Translations under genes and position numbers: made by a program
Part shown: one piece after another, positions 44,790 through 56,005 of the stretch
Layout: each line of letters begins with the position of its first letter
How positions within the stretch are numbered: the first letter of the stretch is position 1
The notes under the pieces: model-generated
What the model saw: only the letters and a program-made list of their open reading frames with translations
Databases searched by the model: none
Told to the model about the DNA's origin: nothing
Assembly: GCF_038502225.1 (NCBI RefSeq)
Contig: NC_091355.1
Location: forward strand, 14,186,541-14,250,540
Direction: 5' to 3'
Source: Cherax quadricarinatus
Taxonomy: Eukaryota; Arthropoda; Malacostraca; Decapoda; Parastacidae
Length of the DNA: 64,000 nucleotides

Positions 44790-45970
44790 GCTGGTGTGCA
44801 CGAACAGAAAGGCTGAAGGCTTATTGAATTATTATAGTTTAGATGTGGGGTTTACTGAATGTGAAGATTTTGAAATGTTAATTTCAAGTTAACTTTCTCC
44901 CCAAGAAGTATTAGAAAAGAGATGAGGTTTGCGGAAATACGTAGCTTTTAGCAATGAGAGAAATCGTTTATTCTTATAAAACCAAATCAATCCATTAGCG
45001 GCTGACAGAAACTGGAAAGCTTAGTGGGAGTTTGCGTCGTCTGGAAACTGAGCTGGTGTTGCTCCTAATTTCTGGACGAACATTAATATGCAGACGAGTG
45101 TGACAGCAGTTCAGGAATCCAAAATCTCTCCTCTGTGCAGTAAAATCACACTTGCAGACTCTCACAACACTGTTTTTTAAATAAAAGTTAACTAAAATAA
45201 ACACAATAAAGATGTTATTACATACAGGAAGGTAAATATTTACTTTTATTATTTAGGTACACAAACTGAAAAAAAAAAACACTAAACACTAAAATCTCAT
45301 TGGTACTGAAATTGCGAAACGAGAATGACATCACCGGGAGAACTGCATGCATTACGTGTTTGAGATTAAATTGTCTTTTTGTAAAGGGACCAAAAATTCT
45401 TTGTGGTAATTTTCCCGGATTTAAAATGGAATGAGAAAACATTTCGCAGGTTTTGGTAGCGTTCTGGGCTACTTCCTGGAGTACGAAAAATCTGAAATGA
45501 GAAACCTGCTCTTTCTAGATACTAAATTTTAATACAGAGCTATTGAGGACTAGTCGAGAAATTTTATCGCCTCTTGGGTCTAATGAATTTGTTAGTATTT
45601 AAAGAAGTGGTAATTATTTTGAAGAATAAGGTTTGACCCCAAAAAAAAAAAATCACCGAATTGTTATACGAAATGAGAAATGCTTGTTAATGAGATTTTA
45701 TTTAAAAATTCCAAACAAGGTTTGTGAATTATGGCTGTAAAATAGCAACGAATGAATTAAGACTTTGAGGTGACTGGGAACATATTATAGAGATTTCTTT
45801 TGTAGTGTAATGGTAATGCGGTATTTTTGTGATTTAATGATATAATAACCTAATAATCCAGAAGCACCGTAGGAGGCCTAGCTTATGCCAGGCAAAGCCT
45901 CCTTAACCTGTTATTGTGATGTATCCGCTGGCAGTGTTACCATTGGTATTTTAAGTATTACATACTTACG
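44790..45970. other. no recognisable feature
   Basis: AT-rich sequence without recognised repeats or exons. Confidence 0.4.
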
Positions 45971-45971
45971 C

Positions 45972-45972
45972 A

Positions 45973-46040
<68 letters not shown>

Positions 46041-46043
46041 CGC
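45972..46043. repeat. GT microsatellite ending in GC run
   Basis: GT for about 60 bases and then GCGCGCGCGC; alternating purine-pyrimidine throughout. Confidence 0.95.
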
Positions 46044-46278
46044 AGTATGAGTTTTTGTGATGTATAACCTGAACATTGGTAAAATGTGTAGAGCGAGTAT
46101 GTAACTAATATTGAATTAGTGATTGCAACGTGTATAGTAGTGTTAGTGGAACCCAGTTCTTCCTGTATACTTGTGACACTTTTTTCCCCAGGGCCGATGG
46201 TTTCTGATCTTACTGGAAAACAAAATACCAGTGGGCCAGTTCTTTATACTTGTTAAGCAGGTGATCCTCCTTATAAAC

Positions 46279-46397
46279 AACAACAGCAGCAGCAGCAGAA
46301 GCAGCAGCAGCAAAAGCAGCAGCAAAAGCAGCAGCAAAAGCAGCAGCAAAAGCAGCAGCAAAAGCAGCAGCAGCAGCAGCAAAAGCAGCAGCAGAAT
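46279..46397. repeat. CAG/CAA-rich repeat
   Basis: AGCAGCAGCAAA-type units: CAG runs with AAAAGC insertions of 12-bp period in the middle. Frames (poly-Ser/Lys, poly-Leu, poly-Cys) are artefacts. Confidence 0.95.
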
Positions 46398-46444
46398 GCT
46401 AATACTGAATTAAGAGGGGTAACAGTTAAGATTATGCACGTTGT

Positions 46445-46610
46445 TAGGTAAAAGGACACAAGTGCAACTAATGCGACATTTTAATGTGGCAACGTTTCGC
46501 TCTCCAGGAGCTTTGCCAAGCCGTGATAAAGCTCCTGGAGAGCGAAACGTTGCTACAATAAAATGTCACATTAGTTACACTTGTGTCCTTTTCCCTAAAT
46601 ACTGTCGGTA
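46445..46610. mobile_element. head-to-head inverted hammerhead-like pair, subfamily G
   Basis: Left arm 46449-46520 and right arm about 46526-46603 are reverse complements with almost no spacer. Both hold GCTC/GAGC stem II and GAAACGTTGC. The left motif has core TTGGCAA with stem I GGC/GCC; the right has GTGATAA and a broken stem I. The ends are the GGACACAAGTGCAACTAATG segment. Confidence 0.75.
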
Positions 46611-47500
46611 ATTCTACAAACTTTAATACATTATGCACACTTATAGTCCCATGACAGCTCTCTGATCTTCTTCCAAGGAACTAGTACGAATCCATCGGTT
46701 TGACTAACAGGCTTATCTGGGCTGCGGGACAAGAAAGAAAGAGGTTATCCTTCAGCAGGATAACACAGGCTATGGTAAGAATAGTCTTGTTGATTTGACT
46801 TCATTTTCTTTAGCGTACCAACCATTAAAACTTATATTATATTGGTGATCTACACTGCCGTAAATACATGTCAGGGTGACTGGCAAGGACATTTGCCTGC
46901 AGGAGGGATAAAACCAGCAACGGATACAAAGTCCAAGGCAACTTTCATTCTCACGTCAGTTACTGGGGAAGAGCACAACTGTTGCACCACCAGAACGACA
47001 GCGTCACGAGCGGAATTTTTGAAGCATCTGTGATCCGCCTCGCCAATACCCTTGAGCAAAATAGTGAAACGTACATGTTGGCTGGACCTGTTGCCCATTT
47101 TGTCCATGATTCATGTAAAAAAAAGCATAATAAACTTGTCACCATACCCCCGCCTCCATACACTCGTAAATACATGACCTCACCTATATTTGATTACGAA
47201 ATTTCAAGGGCTCATATGAGATCTTTGTTAGAACCTTAATTCATGGTGCTCGTTTAACTCGGTCCTGTGAAATTTTCCTACTATAAACCTCGTTGCTCAG
47301 TGCACATGCTACCAGTAGAGGCCACATCTCGAGTCCCACGTCCATTCTTCTGTTTATTCACTGACAGACATTCACCACAGTCATTCACTGACAGTCATTC
47401 ACCATAATTTGTCACGAGTTCACAGACTATATGATATTATGGGATATTCCAAGAGATATACTATGAGTCTGGGGCTGCGGGAAAGGAGAGGCGTGTCCCG
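46611..47500. other. no gene seen
   Basis: Several frames of 60-85 residues overlap on both strands at 46840-47240 but none has a domain I recognise. Short CACTGACAGTCATTCAC duplications occur at 47357-47402. Confidence 0.35.
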
Positions 47501-47504
47501 CAGC

Positions 47505-47800
47505 TTGAATGCTAGCTCACTCGGCTCACACGCTGAGATTCGGGGGTGGATCCACTGTAGGGATGAAAACATTAGAACGTATTTCCTTAAGATACCTGCT
47601 GTCCCGTGTTCACCTATCAGTAGAATGGGTACCTGAGTGTCAGTAGACTGGTATGGGTCGCATCCTGGGACAAAACTGACCTAATTTGCCCGAAATGCTC
47701 AGCATAACAAGGGACTTTCTATATAGTAGTATGTCACTGATGTCAGCTAGGACTGTATATCTTGTACATAGACTTGCAGAAATAAAGTTTACTATTGTAT
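47505..47800 (+). mobile_element. SINE-like repeat
   Basis: Begins with a tRNA-like part (GCTAGCTCACTCGGCTCACA, then ATTCGGGGGTGGATCC) and continues with CTGCTGTCCCGTGTTCACCT, GGTACCTGAGTGTCAGTAGA, and ends CAGAAATAAAG. The middle is shared with 18655-18800. tRNA-derived SINE is the simplest reading. Confidence 0.6.
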
Positions 47801-47962
47801 CCGTTGATCTGCAATCCTCGAATGTATACTTTATTCTACTGTATTTACGTAACCCAGATCAAATGGAAGTTGCAGATGAGAACTGGTAGATCAGGAGTCT
47901 CCTTCACATACAAGGAAGCAATTACTATCGAAACAACTTTTTTTTAAGTATTTTTTTTTTCT

Positions 47963-48038
47963 TTTCAGCCCAGGGATTCGATCCCTGGACCCCAGTGGTG
48001 AGAGGCGCGACTCTTACCACCGGGCTACGGCTGTTTTG
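47963..48038 (-). repeat. tRNA-like sequence
   Basis: Minus strand: CAGCCGTAGCCCGGTGGTAA, then later CCAGGGATCGAATCCCTGG and GCTG. The T arm (GGG/CCC around ATCGAAT) and acceptor ends CAGCC/GGCTG pair. The anticodon arm is unclear, so I treat it as a tRNA relic or SINE head, not a gene. Confidence 0.5.
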
Positions 48039-48214
48039 TTTTTAAGCAACTGGAAGCAACAATTAAGCTTGTGACCACCAGATGAGAATGGGTAATATTT
48101 TTGTTGACGTAACCAGGTGATTATGTGGATGACAACAGAATTACTTCCTACATAAAAGCCTCGCCTTTCACTTGGTGTCAACAGCTAGTCTGTCGAAGTT
48201 CTCTTATTGATTTT

Positions 48215-48275
48215 CACATTTCACGTTTTGCTTTTCACGTTTCGCTTTTCACGTTTCGCTTTTCACATTTCATTT
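48215..48275. repeat. TTTTCACGTTTCGC short tandem repeat
   Basis: About four units of 14 bases with small changes. Confidence 0.85.
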
Positions 48276-48639
48276 TTTGATTTTCACACATCACATATAA
48301 ATCGATACTGAATGTCATAATTTTCTTTTCTCATTTTGGTCCTACTTTCATTTTGCATTCCCGTTCTTTAAAATTTTAAACGTGAAACTTTAATTTTTTT
48401 TTATTATTGATACCAGAACCACTACCAGCTGGATCGACCAAATATGGCAGCTCTCAGTCGCTGCGTCCATCACCACTACCATCAGCGCTGGATCCTTTAT
48501 TCCTCTCACTACCACTAGTCTCTCTGTTAGAATCTATTTTCATCTTTTTCAACAAAAGCTCTTTTGTGTGGCCAGCCTCCCGGCCATGTACACGATTCTG
48601 ACCGAGCGTCCCTGGTCTTGCTACCAGACCAGTATGCAA

Positions 48640-48800
48640 ACCCCCCGCTGTGGCTCCACTGTAGCATCACTGTAAGCCCACTGTAGCGTTAGTGTATTCT
48701 CACTGTAGCACAACTAACCCCTCACTGTAGCCCCATTGTATCACTGTAGCCCCACTGTTTATCCTTATATTCCTACTTTACTTGCATTGTTCCCCTTCTG
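48640..48800. repeat. degenerate CACTGTAGCCCCACTGT repeat
   Basis: CACTGTAG blocks every 10-25 bases. Confidence 0.6.
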
Positions 48801-49215
48801 TAGTCACACTGTAGCAGTACTGCAGTTCCAATTGCTCCCTCAATAGCATCAGCACTATCACCATAACTAACGCCATACTATTACCCGATGTTGCTTACGG
48901 AAATGCTATCTATTTATTCCTCATTCTCAAATCCAAGCACAAACACTGTAATCTTATATGCTACCTCTAAGCATAGGTATCCAGGGCCATCTGGAGGCAG
49001 GATGCCGCCTGGGATCGCTTGCTGACCAGTAGCTGTGTTGTGGAGGTTCTGCCTTGCCAGGAATGAGTTGGCAGGCTGACTCGATTACCTCGTTTGTGGT
49101 AATTATTTCAGCCAGCCCAATTCATTCTTGCCGGCATTTGGCTCATATCTCTTTGTAACGTCTTTGTTCTCGCTAATAATCATTATCCTGGCATTTTTTG
49201 AACCCCCCTGAACAC

Positions 49216-49218
<3 letters not shown>

Positions 49219-49288
<70 letters not shown>
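49219..49288. repeat. TA microsatellite left of MITE 2
   Basis: TA run of about 70 bases ending at the terminal inverted repeat of the next entry. Confidence 0.97.
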
Positions 49289-49291
<3 letters not shown>

Positions 49292-49662
49292 CGTGTGGGT
49301 TCTTAGGGAGATTCTGGGAGAAGTAGTGTACAATATGGCGAGAAGTAATCAGCCCAGAGCCGTAATGCCTTCAGTCCACTGTGTATGTCGGGACACCATA
49401 CGTTAATGTGGCCGAGCTTTCAGTATTACTGTGTACTGTGTAGTATACTGTTAAATCGTTACTATAGAGATGCTCCCTGGCTAGCTATGATGTCACGAGT
49501 CCTACTCATTTGAAACGCAGGTGTCTGCCCTCAGTTCCCATAGACCTACAGATTGGACAAGGGCTGGCATCTGGTCTCATCTCTTCTCGCTATATTATAC
49601 GCTACCCAGACATCCAACGAGTGTATTACTCCTCCCAGAATCTCCCTAAGAACCCACACGAT
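49289..49662. mobile_element. MITE family 2 in TA repeat
   Basis: About 374 bases. Terminal inverted repeats of roughly 40 bases begin TCGTGTGGGTTCTTAGGGAG at each end, with one or two mismatches. The interior is unlike family 1 and non-coding. It lies between a TA tract and an AC/TA tract (49663-49764). Confidence 0.92.
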
Positions 49663-49782
<120 letters not shown>

Positions 49783-50240
49783 GGACCAGACAATGTCTCT
49801 CTGTGGGTCCTTAGAGATGGAGCAGAGATGCTGTGTGTGCCGCTAACAAAGATCTTCAACACATCCATTATCTGAGGTATGGAAGTAGGCAAATGTAGTC
49901 TCAATTTTTAAAAAAAGGAGATAGACACGAGGCATTACACTACAGACAAAGACAGGATGTTCCAGAGATGGGACACAGAAACAAGGGGTCAATTAGAAGT
50001 TGAAGACTCAGACGAGTCAAAGGGATGCTAGGAAATATTTCATCAGAGTTGTCAGGCAGTATAATAGCCTAGAAAGTGACGTAGTGGAGGCAGGAACCAT
50101 ACACAGTTTTAAGACGAGGTTTGCTAAAGCTTATTGAACAGGGGGAGAGAGGACCCAGTAAGAATCATAGAAGAGGCGGGGCCAGGAGCTATGAATCGAC
50201 CCCTGCAACCACAAATAGGTGAGTACAAATAGGCGAGTAC
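49783..50240 (+). pseudogene. family A LINE with internal deletion
   Basis: 49783-49920 reads [20 protein letters not shown], then [10 protein letters not shown], the early RT segment (GPDG....L...A..L..PLT.IFN.S of LINE polymerases). It then jumps near 49921 to TDKDRMFQRWDTETRG, the part just before the C-terminus in the frame at 1200-2150. The catalytic FADD region is therefore deleted. Stops and frameshifts follow. The 3' end GAGTACACACAC is intact. Confidence 0.82.
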
Positions 50241-50274
50241 ACACACACACACAATACAATCGCAGTCAGGTGAT

Positions 50275-50600
50275 CTTAATGCAAGACAAGCCATAGGGAA
50301 TGGAAATCTTCCCCTTAAGATCTTTCACATGTCTCCGTACATAGGGAGCTATGCAATGTTGCAACAATAGCAACAGGTGGAAGAAGAGGAAATTTTCTCA
50401 GAGTAAGGTAGCGTGGTGGTGCAATATCCGAGAGGAACTTGTTGGTGTCACCACGCTACCTGACTCTGAGAAAGCTTCCTCTTATTCCACCTATTGCTAC
50501 TTTTGCAACATTGCATAGTTCCTGATGAAGCACGGAGACTTGAAAGATCTTGAGCTGAAGATTCCTATCCCCCGTGGCTTGTCTTGCGTAATATAAATAT
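50275..50600. mobile_element. foldback element, AGAUCU type
   Basis: Arms of about 145 bases (50279-50430 and 50445-50590) pair with some mismatches: GCAAGACAAGCC at both outer ends, CTATGCAATGTTGCAA in the middle and GGTAGCGTGGTG at the inner ends. The right arm contains CTGATGAAG...GAAAGATCTTGAGC. Layout resembles the hammerhead-like foldbacks. Confidence 0.75.
50518..50555 (+). ncRNA. possible hammerhead-like motif, AGAUCU variant
   Basis: GTTC (50518-50521) can pair with GAGC (50552-50555, one wobble). Core CTGATGA (50522-50528) is canonical and followed by the extra A. GAAA (50542-50545) leads into the palindrome AGATCT. Stem II is broken in this arm (GCACG...ACTT) but partly kept in the left arm as GTACG/CATGT. 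Confidence 0.35.
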
Positions 50601-50635
50601 TCTTTAAACCCAAGTCAACTGTCAATGAGCAGAAG

Positions 50636-50785
50636 TTAGGCTAGGTAAGGTTTGTCAGGAAACAGGACAAGTGTTTCCTGACGCTGGTCTTAGTCATATG
50701 ATGACCTGCCGCTGGGGCTTTTGGTCATCTGACCGAGGCCTTCTGCTGGCTTACCGGCCCACCCCTTTAAAAATTAGGGTTTTAA
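50636..50785 (-). repeat. dispersed repeat X, copy 2
   Basis: Reverse-orientation copy of 18955-19085: AGGTAAGGTTTGTCAGGAAA, GGTCATCTGACCGAGGCC, GGCTTACCGGCCCACCCCTT. Confidence 0.75.
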
Positions 50786-51097
50786 GTTCTAATGAACAGA
50801 GGGAAGGACGGGAACTCGTCCGTGATTCATGCGGGAAGTAGAGTTCACGGTTAGAGTCTTTGAGGAGTTTTGAGATATGTACCAATTCTCGTTGCAAAGG
50901 AGAACTAACACATTCGTAATCCGAGGTGCTATCCTAGGTTTAGTTCTATAAGTCTTCCTAGCTGTTATCAAAGCCTTTAACACAAACTCCTTAGGGTTCA
51001 AAGGCTACGGGATAAAACAGTAGGGCTACTTCTAGTTCCCCTGAAACAACCATGTCACAGAAAAGCTGGTTATAAAATCATCCTATCAGAACCTTCA

Positions 51098-51160
51098 TGG
51101 GTGAATGGTTGTAGCGCAGGGCCTGCTACTCACATGAACCACGGTTCGAGTCCTCTTCTA
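51098..51160 (+). repeat. tRNA-like SINE head
   Basis: GAATGGTTGTAGCGCAGGGC (A-box region) and CGGTTCGAGTCCTC (51142, strong B box). No full cloverleaf by eye. Confidence 0.5.
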
Positions 51161-51351
51161 TACTTCTCTAAATATGTGTTATATACAGTACATTTATACA
51201 TAACTTCCCTTTTGACATATTTATTCCGGGGTCTCATTATTTCCTCTGAGTAATTTTTGTGACCCTAGTACCAGCCGTTGTTTGTAACACAGTCACAACT
51301 GCAGACTTACAGCGTAGACACTGTTGTTCGTGAAACTAATATCACCATAAC

Positions 51352-51680
51352 CATTAACACTCACCACGATTAACATCATCACTAATAGCACCATCACAAG
51401 CATCAGCACTAACCACCACAATCACCTCTACTAGCACCATTACAGCTCCGCCCCCAAGCACCAGGACCATCAGCACCACAAGCACCAGCACCACAAGCAC
51501 CATCAGCACCACAAGCACCAGCAGCACCATCACCACGACTAGCGACACTACTAGCACCATCATAGTACCACCACAAGCACAAGCACCACCAGCACCACTA
51601 TCATCACCACTAGCACTATCACCAACACCACAAGGACCATTACCACTAGCACCACCACTACCACCATCACAACACCAGGC
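51352..51680. repeat. CACCA/AGCACCA-rich repeat
   Basis: Mixed CAC, CAG and CAT triplets, for example CACCAGCACCACAAGCACCA. The reverse-strand Val-rich frame is an artefact. Confidence 0.9.
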
Positions 51681-51689
51681 TGTGGTGTG

Positions 51690-52520
51690 TTAGGTCACAC
51701 AGCTACGGCGCACATTCCTATAATGTCCGTCCCTCTCCTCAAAGGAAACTTGGATGTGCTTTACTGTCCCGTAACACGCGACCACACAAAAATTTATACT
51801 CTTCCAATAGCTAAAAAAAAATCTTTAACCATTGTAATCTCCCCCAAGTTAAATTTTCTTTAAAATCGCTGCTAAAGATTTTATTTGCGTCCCATTATTT
51901 AACATTCCAATGTTTTATTTGAGATGTTTAATTTTATCTCAGTATTGCCAAAAAAATTTAGTGCCGCTATTTACAGAATAAAAAAAAATGAAGATACGTT
52001 AAGTGATCAAGTTACTTGAACGTCAATCCACAGCAGGATTCGAATCATGTTCTGGACTGAGAGACAATGTTTGTAAGTAATTTCGCCTCTTTGCAAATTG
52101 TTAAGCCAATGTAATTGAATAAAAAACGATCAAAAATCCGGGTTTAGTAATCCAACAGTTTAGGTAGATAGTGTAAATAGATCGATGTAGAGCACAACAC
52201 GTTGAAGGGTGAAGAGAGTGAAGAGAAATGCAGCTCCGGTGGGTATGAAATATCCAAGTGAAATGCCAGGAGAAATGTCCAAGTGAAATGCTAGGAATTT
52301 ACAGATTGCAAGATGCCATTCCGGCCTGCTGGATGATTTAGGGTGGGCGGAGTGGGAAGGGAGTGATGGGGAATAGAAGGGAGTGGGAAAGAGTGAAAAG
52401 GATGAGTGGTAAATAGAAAAGTAGATCAGAGAACGAGGTAGGAAGGGATAGAGCAGACTAGAGGAAGAAGTGTAGGAAGTAGAGAAGGGAAGAGGACAAA
52501 TTGTTATGGAAGAATGTTTC
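51690..52520. other. no recognisable feature
   Basis: AT-rich on the left, purine-rich (GGGA/GAAG) on the right; no exon or family recognised. Confidence 0.4.
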
Positions 52521-52523
52521 AAG

Positions 52524-52527
<4 letters not shown>

Positions 52528-52579
<52 letters not shown>
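52528..52579. repeat. GA microsatellite
   Basis: GA run of about 52 bases. Confidence 0.97.
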
Positions 52580-52583
<4 letters not shown>

Positions 52584-52807
52584 GAGAGGGAAGGTGTAAT
52601 GACGAGAAGTAGATGTAGTGGGAAGGATAAGAGTGATTTGAAAGTGATGGACAGAGGAAGGAGAGGGAAGAAGTGGAGTGAGGAGAAGAATGGACTGGAA
52701 ATGAAGTGTGAGGGAGTAACGTGAATATGATAAAATGGGAAGGGATACAGAGAAGTGGAAGGAACGCAGAGAGGAAGTGGAAAAAGGCACTTATGTACAG
52801 TATCAGG

Positions 52808-52920
52808 AGTTTACCTGGAGAGGGTTTCGGGGGTCAACGCCCCCACCGGCTCGGTCTGAGACCAGGCCTCATGGTGGATCAGAGTCTGATCACCCAGGCT
52901 GTTACTGCTGGCAGCACAGG
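52808..52920 (-). mobile_element. 3' fragment of family B LINE
   Basis: Plus-strand TTACCTGGAGAGGGTTTCGG, GGGTCAACGCCCCC, AGACCAGGCCTCATGGTGGA and CAGGCTGTTACTGCTGGC: the same terminus as 31558-31680, 5'-truncated. Confidence 0.85.
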
Positions 52921-52984
52921 ACATTTATTACAGGAAACGTTTGGGAATGGCACTACACAATTAACATGTACATAAAAGAGAGCA

Positions 52985-53030
52985 GCTTACGACAACGTTT
53001 CGGTCCGACTCGGACCATTTACCAAGTCAC
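52985..53030 (-). other. GGTCC-type stem-loop with GAAACGTT
   Basis: Minus strand: GTGAC, TTGGTAAAT, stem GGTCC/GGACC, GAAACGTT, then GTCGTA, which can pair with TGTGAC (two G-U). Stem I, stem II and stem III fit the hammerhead layout. The core strand TTGGTAAAT does not match CUGANGA, so the relation is uncertain. Confidence 0.4.
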
Positions 53031-53514
53031 ACTGTCATATGGTCCATATGGTCCATATCGGACCGAAAAATCGTCATAACCTTCTCTCTCGTATGTGAGG
53101 GTTATCTGTATATTGTTCCAGTCACGGTATTGTGCCTTGCGAATGACCTATATAGCACTGAGCATAGGGCATCATGGCATGAAATTATTCCCATTAATAT
53201 TGAAATTGATCAAATAAAGCATCCTCAAGCAATAAACGAAATTTTTGAGAAGGAAAACGAAAATGCTTCAGAGATTGTTCCGAGAAATGGGAACGTCTCT
53301 CCTCGTTAAATTTGAAAATACCATAAACCAGAAGATTTTTATTTAAGTTTACTCTTCTCATTTACATTCTAGTTGAAATTCTCTTCAATTCTGTAAGAAA
53401 AAATATTTGATGATTGTAAAAAATAAAATTTGGTAAAATTGGAGAAAAATAGGCAAATTGGCAACCACACTGCTAAAATTAACACATATATACTTCCTGT
53501 TAAGATACATCATT

Positions 53515-53890
53515 ATTTAGGGTTTAAAGCCGATCTGAAGAGGCATTCTCTAGTTATTTGAGGAAACAAATTTCTTAATAAAATTACCAAATTTGAACTT
53601 TCACGTCTCAGAGTGAGTAACAGTTTTAATAAAGCCCACCAATGGTAAAAGTTTCAATTCGACCAGAGGAGGCATTCTCCAGTAATTTATTTGAATCCAA
53701 CAATTCCATGTTTTTTTAACTATTTCAGTAAAATTTCAGATTTTCACCTATTCGGACAAAATTATCGTAGAGAATATTCTAGAGTCAGTCAGAGGAAGCA
53801 TTCTTTAGTTATTGAATTAAAAAATGAAAATCATTATTTATTCAGTAAAATTGGCAAAGTTATGTTTGATACCAACATAACTTTTTGTAT
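53515..53890. repeat. old tandem-like dispersed repeat
   Basis: Three diverged blocks of about 105-150 bases, each with GA(A/G)GAGGCATTCT...AGTTATT and a following AATTT segment. Relatives near 3348 and 33170. Confidence 0.6.
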
Positions 53891-53996
53891 TTCCACTGAA
53901 AAAAAAAATGTCAGGTAATCTATAAAAGAATATTTGGAAAAAAAATTACATTTTTAGGGGAGTTCGGCCTAATTGACTAATTTGAACCATTACATA

Positions 53997-54024
53997 TTAT
54001 ATACATACACATACACACACACAT

Positions 54025-54110
<86 letters not shown>
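53997..54110. repeat. AC-TA compound microsatellite
   Basis: ACAC, then a TA run of about 90 bases. Confidence 0.97.
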
Positions 54111-54709
<599 letters not shown>

Positions 54710-55096
54710 TGTCGTGCCGATTAGGTAAATATGGTCAACTAGCAAGAACTCGTTTAAAATTAAGTCTTTTCTAAAATTTTCTGTTATACGTTTAAAGATA
54801 CTTTTTTTTCATTTATGCTCATGTAAAAATTAATAATTTTGTACCAAAAGAACCTTAGAAAACATGTCTAACCTTATTATAACAAGCGCAGTTTAATTTA
54901 GCCTAATCCAACTAAATCTATTTTAGATAAGTTTACATTAATTTAATAATAAACAAACACAATGAAATATATTTTTTCGTAAGGTTCAGAATGATTAAGA
55001 AATTATGTATACACAAATTTTCTCTTACCTCATTCAGGAAAAACAGCGTTGCCATTTAAGCCAAAATCGCAAGTTTTACCTATTCGGCACGACATA
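54710..55096. mobile_element. MITE family 1 in TA repeat
   Basis: About 386 bases. Ends GTCGTGCCGATTAGGTAAAT and the inverse of GTCGTGCCGAATAGGTAAAA. Same orientation as the 12.2-kb copy. TA tracts stand on both sides. Confidence 0.92.
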
Positions 55097-55120
55097 CATT
55101 ATATATATATATATATGTAC

Positions 55121-55201
<81 letters not shown>
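55097..55201. repeat. TA microsatellite right of MITE
   Basis: TA run with a GTACATAA interruption. Confidence 0.97.
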
Positions 55202-55203
<2 letters not shown>

Positions 55204-55524
55204 TCATTTGGACGACATGCTATTGAATTTTGGTAGTGGCTGGCAATTTTAAATGTGGGTAGCTGACAGCAAGTAGGTCTGATTCTATTCATAATTTTAG
55301 AAACTGATCTTTCATTCGTAAAAAAAGTATTTCTATAAACCACTCCACGAACAACCTTCAAAATTAAAAAAAGAAGTATAGAGGAATATGTAGTGAGGCT
55401 TTGAAAAAAAAATTTCAACGTAAAAACAAAAGAAAATCAGTGGCACCCAGATCACGAGGTTCCCTGCAGGCACTTTGTAGGTCACGTGACCCAGTGTGCG
55501 TGTCCAGGCACTCTAATGTCTGTT

Positions 55525-56005
55525 ACTTTGCTGGTGAGGTAGGGGGATGATGTTGATGGTGAAGCAGGGTGGTGATGATGTTGGTAAAGTAGGGGGATGA
55601 TGCTGGTAAGGTAGGGGGATGATGATGTAGAGGAATGATGATGATGGTGAGGTAGGGGGGATAATGATGGTAATGTAGGGGATGATGATGCTTGTGAGAT
55701 AGGGGAATGGTGATGGTGTAGGGGATTGATGATGGTGATGTAGGGGAATGATGATGGTGATGTAGGGGAAAGATGATGGTGAGATAGGGGGCTGATGTTG
55801 GCGAAGTAGGGGGATGATGATGGCTATGTAGGGGAATGATGATGGCGATGTAGGGGAATGATGATGATGGTGAGGTAGGGGGATAAAGATGATTGGTGAA
55901 CTAGGTAGATGATGCTAGTGAGGTAGATGATGCTGGTGAGGTAGATGATGCTGGTGAGGTAGGTAGATGATGATGCTGGTGAGGTAGGCAGATGATGATG
56001 GTATT
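55525..56005. repeat. GATGATG/GGTGAGGTAGGGG minisatellite
   Basis: Variable units of 15-30 bases around GGTAGGGGGATGATGATGGT, about twenty in all. Confidence 0.93.

Noticed and set aside
46842..47239. Cluster of 60-85 residue frames on both strands
   Set aside because: Competing frames in both directions with no domain; not called as genes.
47963..48038. Functional tRNA gene on the minus strand
   Set aside because: T arm and acceptor ends pair, but I cannot form a credible anticodon arm; kept only as a tRNA-like relic.
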